NCBI RefSeq assembly: GCF_029531655.1
Contig: NZ_JANRMI010000002.1
Span: 558,001 to 622,000 of the forward strand
Direction of reading: 5' to 3'
Length of the DNA stretch: 64,000 bases
Source: Bdellovibrio svalbardensis
Lineage (GTDB): Bacteria; Bdellovibrionota; Bdellovibrionia; Bdellovibrionales; Bdellovibrionaceae
Shown here: piece by piece, positions 44,631 through 54,090 of the stretch
How the letters are laid out: the number at the start of each line of letters is the position of its first letter
Position numbering within the stretch: position 1 is the stretch's first letter
Translations under genes and position numbers: made by a program
The notes under the pieces: model-generated
Told to the model about the DNA's origin: nothing
Seen by the model: the letters and a program-made list of their open reading frames with translations, nothing else
The model's database searches: none

Positions 44631-44770
44631 TCATTTCAGTATTCCTCGGTCGCTGTGAAATTTTAATTAAGATCCCTTAGAGTTGGGTTAATTGCGTTCG
44701 CAATGCGTTATTTGCAATGAATTAATTTTAAGCAGATGTATTGGGTCAAAAGCATAGCATCTATAAGCAT

Positions 44771-44983
44771 ATGTTATAGTAAGCCCTGAACTGGTTCTAT
44801 TTTTGAACTGGGGTTCCAAATTGGAACCGAGATTAAATGTCAGACTTTTTAAGATTTTTTTGGGAAAAATTATTTTTAGGTGGTTCCAAAAGAGTACTTG
44901 ATAAAAGATTCAAGGTGAAATGAACTCCCTCTTCATAAGGACTCCTATAGGCTGGAGTCCACGGAATTAGGGGGGACCTAATA
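44771..44983 (+). promoter_or_regulatory. candidate promoter and long structured 5' leader of the first subtilase gene
   Basis: An extended -10-like TGTTATAGT ends at 44780. After it come GAAC/GTTC repeats, a GGTTCCAA/TTGGAACC dyad (44812-44828), a hairpin GGACTCC/GGAGTCC (44939-44960), and the shared CCACGGAATT block (44959-44968) before GGGGGG and the ATG. The rest of the 353-base gap (44631-44770) shows nothing clear. The high coding bias downstream fits a strong leader. Confidence 0.4.
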
Positions 44984-46615
44984 ATGAAACTTAATGTGTT
45001 TTCACTTATCCTGTCAGTGTTGCTTGCTACGTCGGCTCAAGCTAGCCAACGTGTGATCGTGATCATGAAAGATCAACAATCCTTTAAAGCTGCTCATATG
45101 GCATTTAGAACAAACGGTGCATATGCTTTGAAGGGCTCTGGCATCAAATCTTCTTTGGCTACTGTTGATGGTCAAGTTGAAGCGTCTTTAGAAAACCTCA
45201 ACACATTGATCGTTAACGCGAAAAATGATTCTGAGATTTCTAAATTGCAAGCTGATCCGTCAGTTGCATACGTAGAAAAAGAAGTTTTCCACGAAGCTCC
45301 ACGTCCAGTTGCTGGATGGTTGGCAGCTCCGGCTCCTACAACTCCAAAACAAGTTCCAGGAGCTAAAACTCCATGGGGTATCTTGGCTGTTAAAGCTCCA
45401 CAAGCGTGGGCAGTTTCTAAGCAAGGTGCTGGCGCACGTGTACTAGTTCTAGACACTGGTATCGATGCAAACCATCCTTCTTTGAAAGCTAACTACGAGC
45501 AAGGTAAAGACTTCACAGGCGCAAGCTCTGGTGCTGATGTAACTGACCTTGTTGGTCACGGTTCACACTGCTCTGGTACTATCGCTGGTGTGATGGATTC
45601 TTCAGGCTTCACAGGTGTTGCTCCAAAAGCAAAAATCTTGATGGGTCGTGTTTGTGCTGAAAACGGTTGCTCAAACGTAGCTATCGCTTCTGGTATCAAC
45701 TGGGGTATTTCTCAAAAAGTTGATGTGATCTCTATGTCTTTGGGTGGCGCTTGGTCGACTCCTGCAGAAAGAGATGCAGTTGCTAAAGCTGATAAAGCGG
45801 GTGTGACTGTAGTTGCTGCTTCTGGTAACGACGGTTCAAATAAAGTTTCTTACCCTGCAGCTCTTCCATCTGTTATCGCAGTGGGTGCAGTTGACAACAA
45901 CTTGAAAAAAGCTGACTTCTCTCAATACGGTAAAGAGCTTGCAATCGTAGCTCCTGGTGTTGATGTTATCTCGACTGTTCCACAAGGTACTGGTCGTGAG
46001 TCTTCTGTAACTTTGTTTGTTGGTCAAAAATCTGCAAAGGTTAACTCTGCAACTTTCCAAGGCGCTCGCGAAGTTTTGAATGGCGAAACGAACGTATTGG
46101 TTGATTGCGGTCTTGGTAAACCTGAAGACTTCACTGGTAAAGATGTTAAAGGCAAATATGCTTTGATCTCTCGCGGTGAAATCGCATTCGGAGACAAAAT
46201 CAAGAATGCTATTGCAGCAGGTGCAACTGGCGCTGTGATCTACAACAATGCTCCTGGTTTGCTTCAAGGTTCTTTGACTGCTGATGGTTCAACTCTTCCA
46301 GCTGCAGTGTTCATGATCGAGCAAACTGTTGGTCAACAATTGGTTGCTGCTTTGAAGGCTAAAACACCTGTTAAAGCAACTGTACAAACTGTTGCAACTG
46401 ACTACGCTTCTTTCCAAGGTACTTCTATGGCGACTCCGCACGTAGCTGGTGTTGTGGCTTTGATCAAAGCAACAAACAAAACACTAACTGGCGCGCAAGT
46501 TAAAGAAATCTTGAAAAAGACTGCAACTGCTTTGGGTCCAAACTCTAACAATGAGTACGGCGCAGGTATGGTTAATGCTGAAGCTGCAGTAAATGCTGCT
46601 GCTCAAGTAAAATAA
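44984..46615 (+). CDS. secreted S8 subtilisin-like protease with PA domain
   Basis: The protein has 543 residues. A signal peptide (1-20) and an I9-type propeptide (about 20-105, with RVIVIMKD and VAYVEKEVF) precede the S8 domain. The triad is complete: Asp157 in LDTGID, His192 in GHGSHC, Ser481 in GTSMATP; the oxyanion Asn is in ASGND. A PA domain is inserted at about 350-450. Codon use is strongly biased to GCT, GGT and AAA, much more than in neighbours, which suggests high expression. The next gene is its paralogue, and the leaders share a block. Confidence 0.95.
   Translation: MKLNVFSLILSVLLATSAQASQRVIVIMKDQQSFKAAHMAFRTNGAYALKGSGIKSSLATVDGQVEASLENLNTLIVNAKNDSEISKLQADPSVAYVEKEVFHEAPRPVAGWLAAPAPTTPKQVPGAKTPWGILAVKAPQAWAVSKQGAGARVLVLDTGIDANHPSLKANYEQGKDFTGASSGADVTDLVGHGSHCSGTIAGVMDSSGFTGVAPKAKILMGRVCAENGCSNVAIASGINWGISQKVDVISMSLGGAWSTPAERDAVAKADKAGVTVVAASGNDGSNKVSYPAALPSVIAVGAVDNNLKKADFSQYGKELAIVAPGVDVISTVPQGTGRESSVTLFVGQKSAKVNSATFQGAREVLNGETNVLVDCGLGKPEDFTGKDVKGKYALISRGEIAFGDKIKNAIAAGATGAVIYNNAPGLLQGSLTADGSTLPAAVFMIEQTVGQQLVAALKAKTPVKATVQTVATDYASFQGTSMATPHVAGVVALIKATNKTLTGAQVKEILKKTATALGPNSNNEYGAGMVNAEAAVNAAAQVK
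46427..46461 (+). repeat. 35-base identity shared with the paralogous subtilase, copy 1
   Basis: This stretch covers the active-site Ser region and is identical to 48240-48274 in the second subtilase, although synonymous codons differ on both sides. It may reflect gene conversion or strong constraint. Confidence 0.75.
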
Positions 46616-46642
46616 TCATAAGCAAAATTAGATATGATTTTT

Positions 46643-46671
46643 AAAAAGGCTCCCATTCGGGGGCCTTTTTT
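46643..46671 (+). terminator. rho-independent terminator after the first subtilase gene
   Basis: AAAAAGGC with a short loop and the complement GCCTTTTT, followed by more T. It separates the two subtilase genes, so the second has its own promoter. Confidence 0.8.
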
Positions 46672-46756
46672 CGTTTAAAGGCATTGTTTGCTTTCTTAAC
46701 ATCTCCTAGTCGTAACTTGAAAATCAATCTCTCCTGAAATGAACTTTTGGTTCGAG

Positions 46757-46803
46757 GATCTCAACGGTTGAGATCTTTTTGAACTGCCACGGAATTGGGG
46801 AGA
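46757..46803 (+). promoter_or_regulatory. hairpin and conserved leader block before the second subtilase gene
   Basis: GATCTCAA / TTGAGATC with a CGG loop (46757-46775) is followed by T5 and then the CCACGGAATTGGGGAGA block that also precedes the first subtilase gene. The hairpin plus T run could act as an attenuator. GAAC...GGTTC lies just before it, as in the first leader. Confidence 0.45.
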
Positions 46804-46808
46804 TACAA

Positions 46809-48428
46809 ATGAAACTAACCATGTTTTCGGTATTTTTGTCCGTAATACTTTCATCAGCGGCCTTTGCTGAGCAGAGAGTGATTGTAGTGATGAAAGACGC
46901 AAAGTCCTTTCACGCAGCGAATCTGGCTTACAAAAACAAAGATCTCACTCTTTGGAAAAGTGTGAGAATGGATGAAGAAGCTCTTAAAGGCGTCGAGCAC
47001 AGTCTGGAAAATCTAAAAACCTTTATTGTGATGGCCAAGGACCAAGCAGAGATCGCAAGATTGAAAGCCAATCCGGCAGTCGCGATTGTCGAAGAAGAGG
47101 TGTTTCATCCTTTGCCGCAGCCGATGCAAGGTTTCTTAGGACGTCCAATGCCTTCAGTAACATTGCCGGGGGCCAAAACTCCGTGGGGTATAATGGCGGT
47201 GAAGGCGCCAGCGGCTTGGGATAAATCCAAGTCTGGGGAGGGTGCCCGGGTCTTGGTTCTAGATACAGGGATTGATAAGGATCATCCGGCAATCAAGGCG
47301 AACTTTGAGCGTGGACAGGATTTTACAGGTCGTAGCACGGGGAGTGATTTCTCAGATGTTGTGGGACATGGAACTCATGTGTCGGGAACTGTTGCAGGGG
47401 TTCTTAATGAAGAGACTGGTTTCACAGGCGTGGCCCCGAAAGCAAAACTTCTGATGGGCCGAGTGTGCTCTAATCTTGGCTGCTCGAGTTCTGCCATCGT
47501 TCAAGGGATCAACTGGGGTATTTCACAAAAAGTGGATGTGATCTCAATGTCTCTGGGTGGCGCGTGGTCGACACCTGCGGAAAGAGACGCTGTGAACAAA
47601 GCAGATGGTGCTGGTTTGAGTATTGTTGCGGCTTCGGGTAACGATGGCTCAGGAAAAGTTTCCTTCCCTGCGGCTTTGTCTACGGTTGTAGCCGTCGGAG
47701 CAGTTAGCGAAGATCTTGTAAGAGCGGACTTCTCGCAATATGGTCCAGAGCTTGCGGTTGTTGCTCCAGGAGTTGAGGTTCTTTCATCAGTTCCGCGTGG
47801 TACGGGTCGTGATGCCGAAACTTCCATAGATACGGGTGCTAGCAATGACAAGGTAAAGTCGACGTCTTTCCAGGGAGCTCGTGAAGTTTTCACGCCAGAG
47901 ACGAAAGAGTTGGTGGCGGCAGGTCTTGGGAAGCCAGAAGATTTCAAAAACATCGACGTTAAAGGAAAGTACGCTTTGGTCTCTCGCGGGGAGATTTTCT
48001 TTGCCGATAAAGCCAAGAACGCGGCGGCCGCGGGAGCCTTGGGAATCATTATTTACAATAATGCTCCAGGTTTAATTCAAGGTGCATTGACGGCAGACGG
48101 CTCGACCTTGCCGGTAGTGGCATTTATGATTGAGCAAACTGTCGGGCAAAATGTGCTGTCTATGCTAGGGGCTGGTAAGGTTGTTAAAGCAACCGTACGC
48201 ACAATTGCAACAGACTATACGGAATTCCAAGGAACTTCGATGGCGACTCCGCACGTAGCTGGTGTTGTGGCTTTAATGAAAGCAGCAAATCCAAGACTTA
48301 AGGGCGCTCAAGTCAAAGCGATTCTTAAGCAATCAGCGACTCCAATGGCACCGAATGATAAAAACCAATATGGTGCAGGATTGGTGAATGCAGAAGCAGC
48401 TGTAAACGCAGCCATGCAGGCACGCTAG
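46809..48428 (+). CDS. secreted S8 subtilisin-like protease with PA domain, paralogue
   Basis: Protein of 539 residues with the same domain order as its neighbour: signal peptide (1-20), I9 propeptide, S8 domain with Asp152, His187 and Ser477, and a PA insertion. The ATG at 46809 has GGGGAG upstream. The protein is closely similar to the 44984 product through the whole catalytic part, but codon use is ordinary. This suggests an old duplication with different expression. It probably shares substrates with the first copy. Confidence 0.94.
   Translation: MKLTMFSVFLSVILSSAAFAEQRVIVVMKDAKSFHAANLAYKNKDLTLWKSVRMDEEALKGVEHSLENLKTFIVMAKDQAEIARLKANPAVAIVEEEVFHPLPQPMQGFLGRPMPSVTLPGAKTPWGIMAVKAPAAWDKSKSGEGARVLVLDTGIDKDHPAIKANFERGQDFTGRSTGSDFSDVVGHGTHVSGTVAGVLNEETGFTGVAPKAKLLMGRVCSNLGCSSSAIVQGINWGISQKVDVISMSLGGAWSTPAERDAVNKADGAGLSIVAASGNDGSGKVSFPAALSTVVAVGAVSEDLVRADFSQYGPELAVVAPGVEVLSSVPRGTGRDAETSIDTGASNDKVKSTSFQGAREVFTPETKELVAAGLGKPEDFKNIDVKGKYALVSRGEIFFADKAKNAAAAGALGIIIYNNAPGLIQGALTADGSTLPVVAFMIEQTVGQNVLSMLGAGKVVKATVRTIATDYTEFQGTSMATPHVAGVVALMKAANPRLKGAQVKAILKQSATPMAPNDKNQYGAGLVNAEAAVNAAMQAR
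48240..48274 (+). repeat. 35-base identity shared with the first subtilase, copy 2
   Basis: Identical to 46427-46461 at the nucleotide level, in the active-site Ser region. The bases just outside differ in several synonymous positions. Confidence 0.75.
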
Positions 48429-48430
48429 TA

Positions 48431-49036
48431 CTAATTCAGGGCCTCGGTGTTGATGCATCGGGGACCTTGATCCGTGACGAGGCACAAGGATTTTGGAAGG
48501 TGCACTCCAAAGGGGTGCACCAATTCAAAGCCATTGTCATCAGGATGGCGAAGATACCAGCAGGTTGGAACCAGCGCCATCGCTGCATTAAGGCTGCGAT
48601 GTTTGAGGTTTGATAGATCTTCTGACGGGCCATTTTTTCTATTGGTGTTTGACGAGACCAACTCGAGTCCATGAGATTTTAATCGGTAGACTGAAACCTG
48701 GGTCTCTACCTGGGATTCCTCTCCAGATAAGATCGTCTGGATTGTTTTTTGGTGTTGAGCCACATCTAAAATATATGAAATTTGAAGGTCGCTGTTGGAT
48801 TGCAGGTGATGGGACTTCAAATGGGTTGCGATGAGCTTTATGTCGCGATCTGAGAGGTTTTGTGATTCGCCTGTTATCTTAACGTTGCAGTACTCTTGCT
48901 TCTCATATTTTACCAAGGCCTCAATTTCGTCCTTCTTTTTTAGGATATCCTCAATTTCGTTCGCAACCGCGGCCACGCTGATCAGGGAGCTGGCAAATGT
49001 TATGAGTAAAGCTTTTAAGAGGTTGCGATTTTTCAT
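48431..49036 (-). CDS. exported protein of unknown function
   Basis: A 201-residue protein with a signal peptide (1-26, ending AVA). It has a short helical Lys/Glu-rich segment after the leader, Cys in QEYCNVK, PTCWYL, LCLVTD and PRCINT, and beta-rich parts between. The ATG at 49036 opens the signal peptide. No family is recognised. It is convergent with the second subtilase, leaving two bases between stops, so its mRNA may overlap the subtilase 3' end. Confidence 0.55.
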   Translation of the reverse strand: MKNRNLLKALLITFASSLISVAAVANEIEDILKKKDEIEALVKYEKQEYCNVKITGESQNLSDRDIKLIATHLKSHHLQSNSDLQISYILDVAQHQKTIQTILSGEESQVETQVSVYRLKSHGLELVSSNTNRKNGPSEDLSNLKHRSLNAAMALVPTCWYLRHPDDNGFELVHPFGVHLPKSLCLVTDQGPRCINTEALN

Positions 49037-49232
49037 TGGGGACCTTTTAAAGAAAGTGGCCTGATAATCCTTCAAATAGCCTCATTGCAAATCGGAGACT
49101 CGCTGATGTTTCATTTAATTGCATATAAGGAAGCTGGAGTGTCTAAAAAAACAACGCCGGAGCGCAGAATGGCGAGAGTGCGAGGGTCGCTTTTTGTTTG
49201 CTCCTGAGGCTGGTTATTAACATACTTTTTAT

Positions 49233-51455
49233 ATGCAACATCTTCCTACGGCTATTACAGATCTCGCGCTCATTTTAGGTACTGCAGGCTTCGTCACCCT
49301 TTTGTTTAAAAAACTGAAGCAGCCCATTGTTTTGGGCTATCTTGTGGCCGGCTTTTTGGTGGGGCCTAAGACTTCTATGTTCCCGTCGATCTCGGGTTCT
49401 GAGGGTGTGCAGCTTTGGGCTGATATCGGTGTGATCTTTCTTCTTTTCGCTTTGGGCTTGGAGTTCAGTTTTAAGAAACTTCTTCGGGTTGGTGGTGCCT
49501 CCAGTATTGCGGCCTTATTTGAAGTGACCTGCATGATCTTGTTTGGGTTTTTCACGGGAAAACTTCTGGGCTGGAGTTTCATGGACAGTTTGTTTTTGGG
49601 AGGGATTCTTAGTATCTCTTCCACCTCGATTGTCGTGCGAACTTTGGAGGAGTTAGGTTTCAAGAATCGTCGCTTTGTCGGCGTACTTTTCGGGATCCTG
49701 GTCATTGAAGATTTGGTGGCGGTTTTGTTGTTGGTTCTATTAACCACTGTCGCTGTGACTCGCAATTTCGCGGGCATGGAAATGCTGTATTCCAGTTTGA
49801 AGTTGGCCTTCTTCCTGAGTCTGTGGTTCGTGACGGGAATCTTTTTGTTGCCGAGTTTTCTTAAAAGAGTCCAAAAACTTCTAAATGAAGAAACTATTTT
49901 GGTTGTGGCGGTGGGGCTTTGTCTATTGATGGTGGTCTTTGCCAACAACGTCGGATTTTCATCGGCATTGGGGGCCTTCATCACAGGATCGGTTTTGGCG
50001 GAAACAATTGAAGGTGAGCGTATTCACCATCTGATTACGCCACTGAAGAATCTATTTTCAGCCGTATTTTTTATTTCGGTAGGCATGTTGATTGATCCGG
50101 TGGTTTTGCAAGAGCACTGGCAATTGATTTTGCTTCTGTCAGCCGTCGTGATCATTGGCAAGACTTTTGCCGTGACAGCAGGGGCCGTGTTGTCAGGTCA
50201 GACTTTGAAGTCGTCGTTACAAACCGGAATGAGTATTGCGCAAATCGGTGAGTTTTCTTTTATTATTGCTACCGTGGGGATGAGTTTGAAGGTCGTGAGT
50301 GCTCAGCTTTATCCTTTAGCTGTTGCGGTGTGTGTGGTGACGGCTTTTACCACGCCATATATGATTCAGGCTTCAGGCATGGTCTATCGAATGCTTGAAA
50401 AGATTTTGCCAGCTCCTGTTATTGCCACTTTAGATCGCTACAGTGTAATTTCTTTTTCTCTTGCTTCGAATAAAGAATATCGAGAGCAAGTGAGAGCTTA
50501 TGTTTTGAAAATCTTCCTGAACTCCGTGATTGTTATTGCCGTATTTCTATTAATGTCCCGAGTGGTTTTGCCATTCATGCTGGAAAGACAAATGGAAGAG
50601 GGATCTGCGAAATTCCTCACCTTGTCTTTGACCTTGATAGCGAGTGCCCCGTTCTTGTGGGCCTTGGCCTTTGGTAGGACCAAACATTTCGATGCTCTGT
50701 TGGCAGAACAAGGTAAAGGCAATCACAATTATGTTTTTTTGATCTCGCGGATTATGATCGCAGTCGGCTTGATAGCGGCGATGGTTGCGCAGTTTGTACC
50801 TGGCTTGTGGGCCTTGGGAATTACAATTTGGATGGTCGTTGTTGTTGGCTATGTTTTCGCGACGAAACTTAAGGAAATCTATCAGTGGTTTGAGAATCGC
50901 TTTCTTTCTAATCTGACGGATGACGTTCAGAAGGTTCACGCCAAAAAGCACAGCCATACACTGGCACCGTGGGATGGTCATATCACGGAGTTTGCAATTC
51001 CTTCAGAGGCTCCTTATGTTGGTCAGCCCCTGCATGAACTGGGCGTGCGTGAAAAATTTGGGGTCACAATCGCTTTGATTGAGCGGGGACGAAAGCGTAT
51101 TGCAGCACCAAAGGGACGTGAAAGCCTGATGCCTCATGATAAGGTTTTTGTAATCGGAACCGATGAGCAGCTTATGCGCTTTAAAGCCTTTGTAGATTCG
51201 GAAGAAGTGGTCAGCAGCTTACAGGTTCAGGAGACTCCGGAATATAGTTTGGAGCAATATTTGGTGCGTGAGAACTCGGTCTTTGTTGAGAAGTCGATCC
51301 GGGAGTGTGGTTTGCGTGAAAAAACCCAAGGACTTGTGGTTGGACTGGAGCGCGAAGGTCGGCGTATTTTAAATCCCGATGCGGTGGAAGTTCTAAAAAC
51401 CGGTGATTTGTTGTGGATTGTCGGCGATCGAAATAAAATCTTAGAATTGAAATAA
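49233..51455 (+). CDS. CPA2-type cation/proton antiporter with tandem TrkA-C domains
   Basis: This 740-residue inner-membrane antiporter has about 13 helices with the usual IGVIFLLFALGLEFSFK and SSALGAFITGSVLAET motifs (residues 1-400). More membrane helices follow (about 420-540), then two TrkA-C-like ligand domains at about 585-660 and 670-740 (APYVGQPLHELGVREKFG; then VFVEKSIRECGLREKTQG). It lacks the TrkA-N Rossmann domain of the Kef-like protein at 31.8-33.6 kb. Expected role: K+ or Na+ extrusion gated by a ligand. It ends in a shared hairpin with the ALDH gene. Confidence 0.9.
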   Translation: MQHLPTAITDLALILGTAGFVTLLFKKLKQPIVLGYLVAGFLVGPKTSMFPSISGSEGVQLWADIGVIFLLFALGLEFSFKKLLRVGGASSIAALFEVTCMILFGFFTGKLLGWSFMDSLFLGGILSISSTSIVVRTLEELGFKNRRFVGVLFGILVIEDLVAVLLLVLLTTVAVTRNFAGMEMLYSSLKLAFFLSLWFVTGIFLLPSFLKRVQKLLNEETILVVAVGLCLLMVVFANNVGFSSALGAFITGSVLAETIEGERIHHLITPLKNLFSAVFFISVGMLIDPVVLQEHWQLILLLSAVVIIGKTFAVTAGAVLSGQTLKSSLQTGMSIAQIGEFSFIIATVGMSLKVVSAQLYPLAVAVCVVTAFTTPYMIQASGMVYRMLEKILPAPVIATLDRYSVISFSLASNKEYREQVRAYVLKIFLNSVIVIAVFLLMSRVVLPFMLERQMEEGSAKFLTLSLTLIASAPFLWALAFGRTKHFDALLAEQGKGNHNYVFLISRIMIAVGLIAAMVAQFVPGLWALGITIWMVVVVGYVFATKLKEIYQWFENRFLSNLTDDVQKVHAKKHSHTLAPWDGHITEFAIPSEAPYVGQPLHELGVREKFGVTIALIERGRKRIAAPKGRESLMPHDKVFVIGTDEQLMRFKAFVDSEEVVSSLQVQETPEYSLEQYLVRENSVFVEKSIRECGLREKTQGLVVGLEREGRRILNPDAVEVLKTGDLLWIVGDRNKILELK

Positions 51456-51481
51456 CTAGAGTTGAGAATGCTCAACTCTAG
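51456..51481. other. 11-bp hairpin shared by two convergent gene ends
   Basis: CTAGAGTTGAG, an AATG loop and the exact complement begin right after the antiporter stop and include the ALDH stop codon (51478-51480). No T run follows on either strand, so it may protect 3' ends or pause polymerase rather than terminate by itself. Confidence 0.5.
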
Positions 51482-52881
51482 AGCTTCCAGCGAATCATAT
51501 TTTTAATGATTTCCAGCTTTTGCGACGTGTAGGGCGGGTAGATCATTCCCAATAGCTTTGCGCCCCAACTTTGTCGCAATATTCCTTTCGCGTGCGAAAA
51601 AGTGCGGAACCCATGAATTCCATGACAGTTGCCCATGCCGCTGTCGCCGACTCCGCCAAAAGGTAGATAGCCATTCGCCAGATGAATAACAGAGTCATTA
51701 ATAACCAAACCTCCGGATGAAGTTTCTCGGGTCAGTTGTTCGATGTTCATTTCACTGTGAGAGTAGATGTAGAGCGCGAGTGGCTTGGGGCGTTCATTGA
51801 TAAAGTGAATAACTTCAGAAAAATCTTTGTATTTCATAATTGGTAAGATAGGACCGAAGATCTCTTCTTGCATCAGGCGGCTGTGCACATCGACGTTATC
51901 GATCACAGTCGGTGCGAGGAAATTTGCAGTGACATCAATATCGCCGCCATAAAGAATTTGGCCCTCATTAGCCAGGGAGTCTTCGAGCATCTCTTTCAGG
52001 CGCGTGGTGTGCTTGTTGGAAATGATTCGAGCGAAGTCTTTGTTGGCTTTTCGCGCCTCAGGAGTTTTTCCGTAAATTCGGTTTAAATTTTCTCTGAGTG
52101 CGGCAATGAACTGGCTATACACTGATTCTTGGACAAAAAGATAATCAGGTGCCACGCAGGTTTGTCCTGCGTTTAGGAATTTCGCCCAAATGATTTTTGT
52201 CGCAGCAAGATTCAGATCGGCAGTGATGTCGACAATGGTCGGAGACTTTCCACCGAGTTCCAGGGTGACGCTGCTCAGATTTTTAGCGGCAGCCTCCATG
52301 ACAATTTTTCCCACGGTCGTGCTGCCAGTAAAGAAGATATGATCAAAAGGCAGTTTCAAAAGTGCCTGTGTGTTTTCCACGCCGCCTTCGACGACGGTGA
52401 TATGTTCTTCGGCGAAAGTCGCTTTGATTAAGCGAGCTAAAAGAGCACTCGTGTGGGAGGCTAATTCAGAGGGTTTTAGAACCACCGTGTTGCCAGCGGC
52501 AATAGCAGAGATCATTGGCCCCAAGGTTAAGAACAACGGGTAGTTCCAAGGTGCGATAATCAAGCAAACGCCGCGTGGTTCATAGTGAATAAAGTTTTGT
52601 GTGCCTTTTAAAAAAAGCGGTGCGGAGACTTTTTCAGCCGTCATCCACTGACGAAGTTGCTTTTGCGCATGTCGAATTTCAATCAACAACGGATAGATTT
52701 CACTCGTTAAAGTTTCCATCTCAGGTTTGGCGAAATCGTTCTTAAGAGCTTCGACAAAGTCCTTTTGGTGTGCATCAATCATCAGCTCTAAATTCTTAAG
52801 ATGTTCCAAGCGAATTTCCACAGGATCTTTGCGAAGCTGCAGACTGAAATGTTTTTGATGAAGATAGAGCTGTTCAAACAT
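51478..52881 (-). CDS. aldehyde dehydrogenase family protein
   Basis: This 467-residue cytoplasmic NAD(P)-dependent enzyme belongs to the short class 3 (ALDH3-like) type. Motifs seen: IIAPWNYPLFLTLGP, FTGSTTVGKIV (NAD loop), VTLELGGKSP (catalytic Glu), NAGQTCVAPDY (catalytic Cys), EIFGPILPI. The short length and C-terminal hydrophobic/basic tail (LGMIYPPYTSQK...RWKL) fit this class, which oxidises fatty or aromatic aldehydes. All active residues are intact. It lies upstream of nothing clear; the C26 gene follows in the same direction 68 bases away. Confidence 0.93.
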   Translation of the reverse strand: MFEQLYLHQKHFSLQLRKDPVEIRLEHLKNLELMIDAHQKDFVEALKNDFAKPEMETLTSEIYPLLIEIRHAQKQLRQWMTAEKVSAPLFLKGTQNFIHYEPRGVCLIIAPWNYPLFLTLGPMISAIAAGNTVVLKPSELASHTSALLARLIKATFAEEHITVVEGGVENTQALLKLPFDHIFFTGSTTVGKIVMEAAAKNLSSVTLELGGKSPTIVDITADLNLAATKIIWAKFLNAGQTCVAPDYLFVQESVYSQFIAALRENLNRIYGKTPEARKANKDFARIISNKHTTRLKEMLEDSLANEGQILYGGDIDVTANFLAPTVIDNVDVHSRLMQEEIFGPILPIMKYKDFSEVIHFINERPKPLALYIYSHSEMNIEQLTRETSSGGLVINDSVIHLANGYLPFGGVGDSGMGNCHGIHGFRTFSHAKGILRQSWGAKLLGMIYPPYTSQKLEIIKNMIRWKL

Positions 52882-52949
52882 AGCTCTATGTTAGAGGAGG
52901 CATTAGTTGAAGCAATAGATTTTTTAATTGCTGTAAGGCAAAGGGGACA

Positions 52950-53930
52950 TTATCCGCGTTTTCGCTGGGCCAGGGCTCTAAGAAGTATTTCGGCCCCCAA
53001 GTCGTTGTTCATAAGTTCTGGGTGGAATTGAAGCAACAAACCACGGCCGTTTTTGAATTCAGTGGCTTCGGTGACACCATCTGGTGCGCGGGCGGCGATT
53101 TCTAAAAGGCCTCCCTCACGGTAAACGACAGACTGATGATGGATGGAGTTAACAATCAATTGCCCGTCAGCAGGGGTGATGGATTTTAGAATATTGTGTT
53201 GCGTGTTTTGAATCTCAATAGGGTGCCAGTCGTTAGCATGAGCTACGGTGTTACCAACCTGATGTGGAAGGTCTTGGATTAATTCATACCCTAAAGCCAC
53301 AGAAGCGATCTGTGATCCGCGGCAAATACCCAACAGAAATCCATTCTCTTGCTCGACGTAGGAGCGAATCAAAGAGGCTTCAAATTGATCTCTGCCGGGA
53401 ATGACTTTGCGGCAATGCTCATTGATCTGCTTGTACAGCGAAGGATCGACGTCATCTCCTCCCATGGCAACCATGAAGGGAAAGTGCTTTGAAATCAGAG
53501 CGAAGAGTTCTTTGGTTTCCTCGCAAGTCAGGCCCAGATTGACATTGATGGGAAGAATAAAGCTGCGCTCTTTGGCTACGGAGAACACTTTTTGAAATCC
53601 CAAAACTCGCGGTGAGTGCAGGGAGTAATCGTAGGGAAGGTTGGCGATCATGAGAACGCGTGGTTCCCATGAAGCTTCTTCCAGAAGGCTAAAACCACGC
53701 AGAGGAAGTTGCGGCAATTTGTTTTCAAATAAATTCATCATGCAGGCATTTTTCGACAGTTCAGTCAGGTAGCGGAAAGCAGCCTGTTCCGGAGTCTCGT
53801 CATGGCGAACGGGAAGCACCATCGGAGCCAGCGTGGCTCCAGAATCCCATTCGTAAAGTCGAAGAGTCTGCGTAGTAGACATAGTTGATGAACTTATCGG
53901 AAATCCGTAGTGATTCATAATGGCATTCAA
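52950..53930 (-). CDS. class I glutamine amidotransferase-like hydrolase (peptidase C26)
   Basis: A 326-residue protein. The C-terminal 200 residues form a C26/PuuD-like domain: MGGDDVDPSLY, then the nucleophile Cys in LLGICRGSQIASVALG, then HHQSV and LQFHPE(LM) with the His-Glu pair. PuuD-like enzymes cleave gamma-glutamyl bonds. The first 110 residues are an unusual extension before the catalytic domain; PuuD is only about 254 residues. Starts at 53930, 53918 and 53882 are all possible, and no good ribosome site decides. It follows the ALDH gene's direction. Confidence 0.8.
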   Translation of the reverse strand: MNAIMNHYGFPISSSTMSTTQTLRLYEWDSGATLAPMVLPVRHDETPEQAAFRYLTELSKNACMMNLFENKLPQLPLRGFSLLEEASWEPRVLMIANLPYDYSLHSPRVLGFQKVFSVAKERSFILPINVNLGLTCEETKELFALISKHFPFMVAMGGDDVDPSLYKQINEHCRKVIPGRDQFEASLIRSYVEQENGFLLGICRGSQIASVALGYELIQDLPHQVGNTVAHANDWHPIEIQNTQHNILKSITPADGQLIVNSIHHQSVVYREGGLLEIAARAPDGVTEATEFKNGRGLLLQFHPELMNNDLGAEILLRALAQRKRG

Positions 53931-54002
53931 TTGTGGCAGAAGTGGAAACTGGAGGGAGGTCTAGAAGCATCGCGGCAGATGGCTTCGGGGCGGTTTTTGG
54001 AC

Positions 54003-54031
54003 AAAAAAATGGGGGAGCTCATCGCTCCCCC
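54003..54031 (-). terminator. terminator of the 39-residue protein gene
   Basis: On the minus strand, GGGGGAGC, a five-base loop and GCTCCCCC are followed by ATTTTTTTG. It lies 60 bases after the stop of the small gene at 54091-54210. The rest of the 53931-54090 stretch shows nothing else. Confidence 0.8.
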
Positions 54032-54090
54032 GGATCGTATAGAGGGGAACCACCAAACCCTCTTGCGACCACCAAAAATATATTTAAAAG

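Noticed and set aside
44763-44900. CRISPR-like or IS-end repeats from GAAC/GTTC motifs
   Set aside because: The motifs are short, irregularly spaced and confined to one leader. There are no spacers, transposase or target duplications.
47501-48049. 182-codon minus-strand reading frame
   Set aside because: It is the antisense of the well-supported second subtilase; Ser/Pro/Ala-rich and without motifs, as expected of a shadow.
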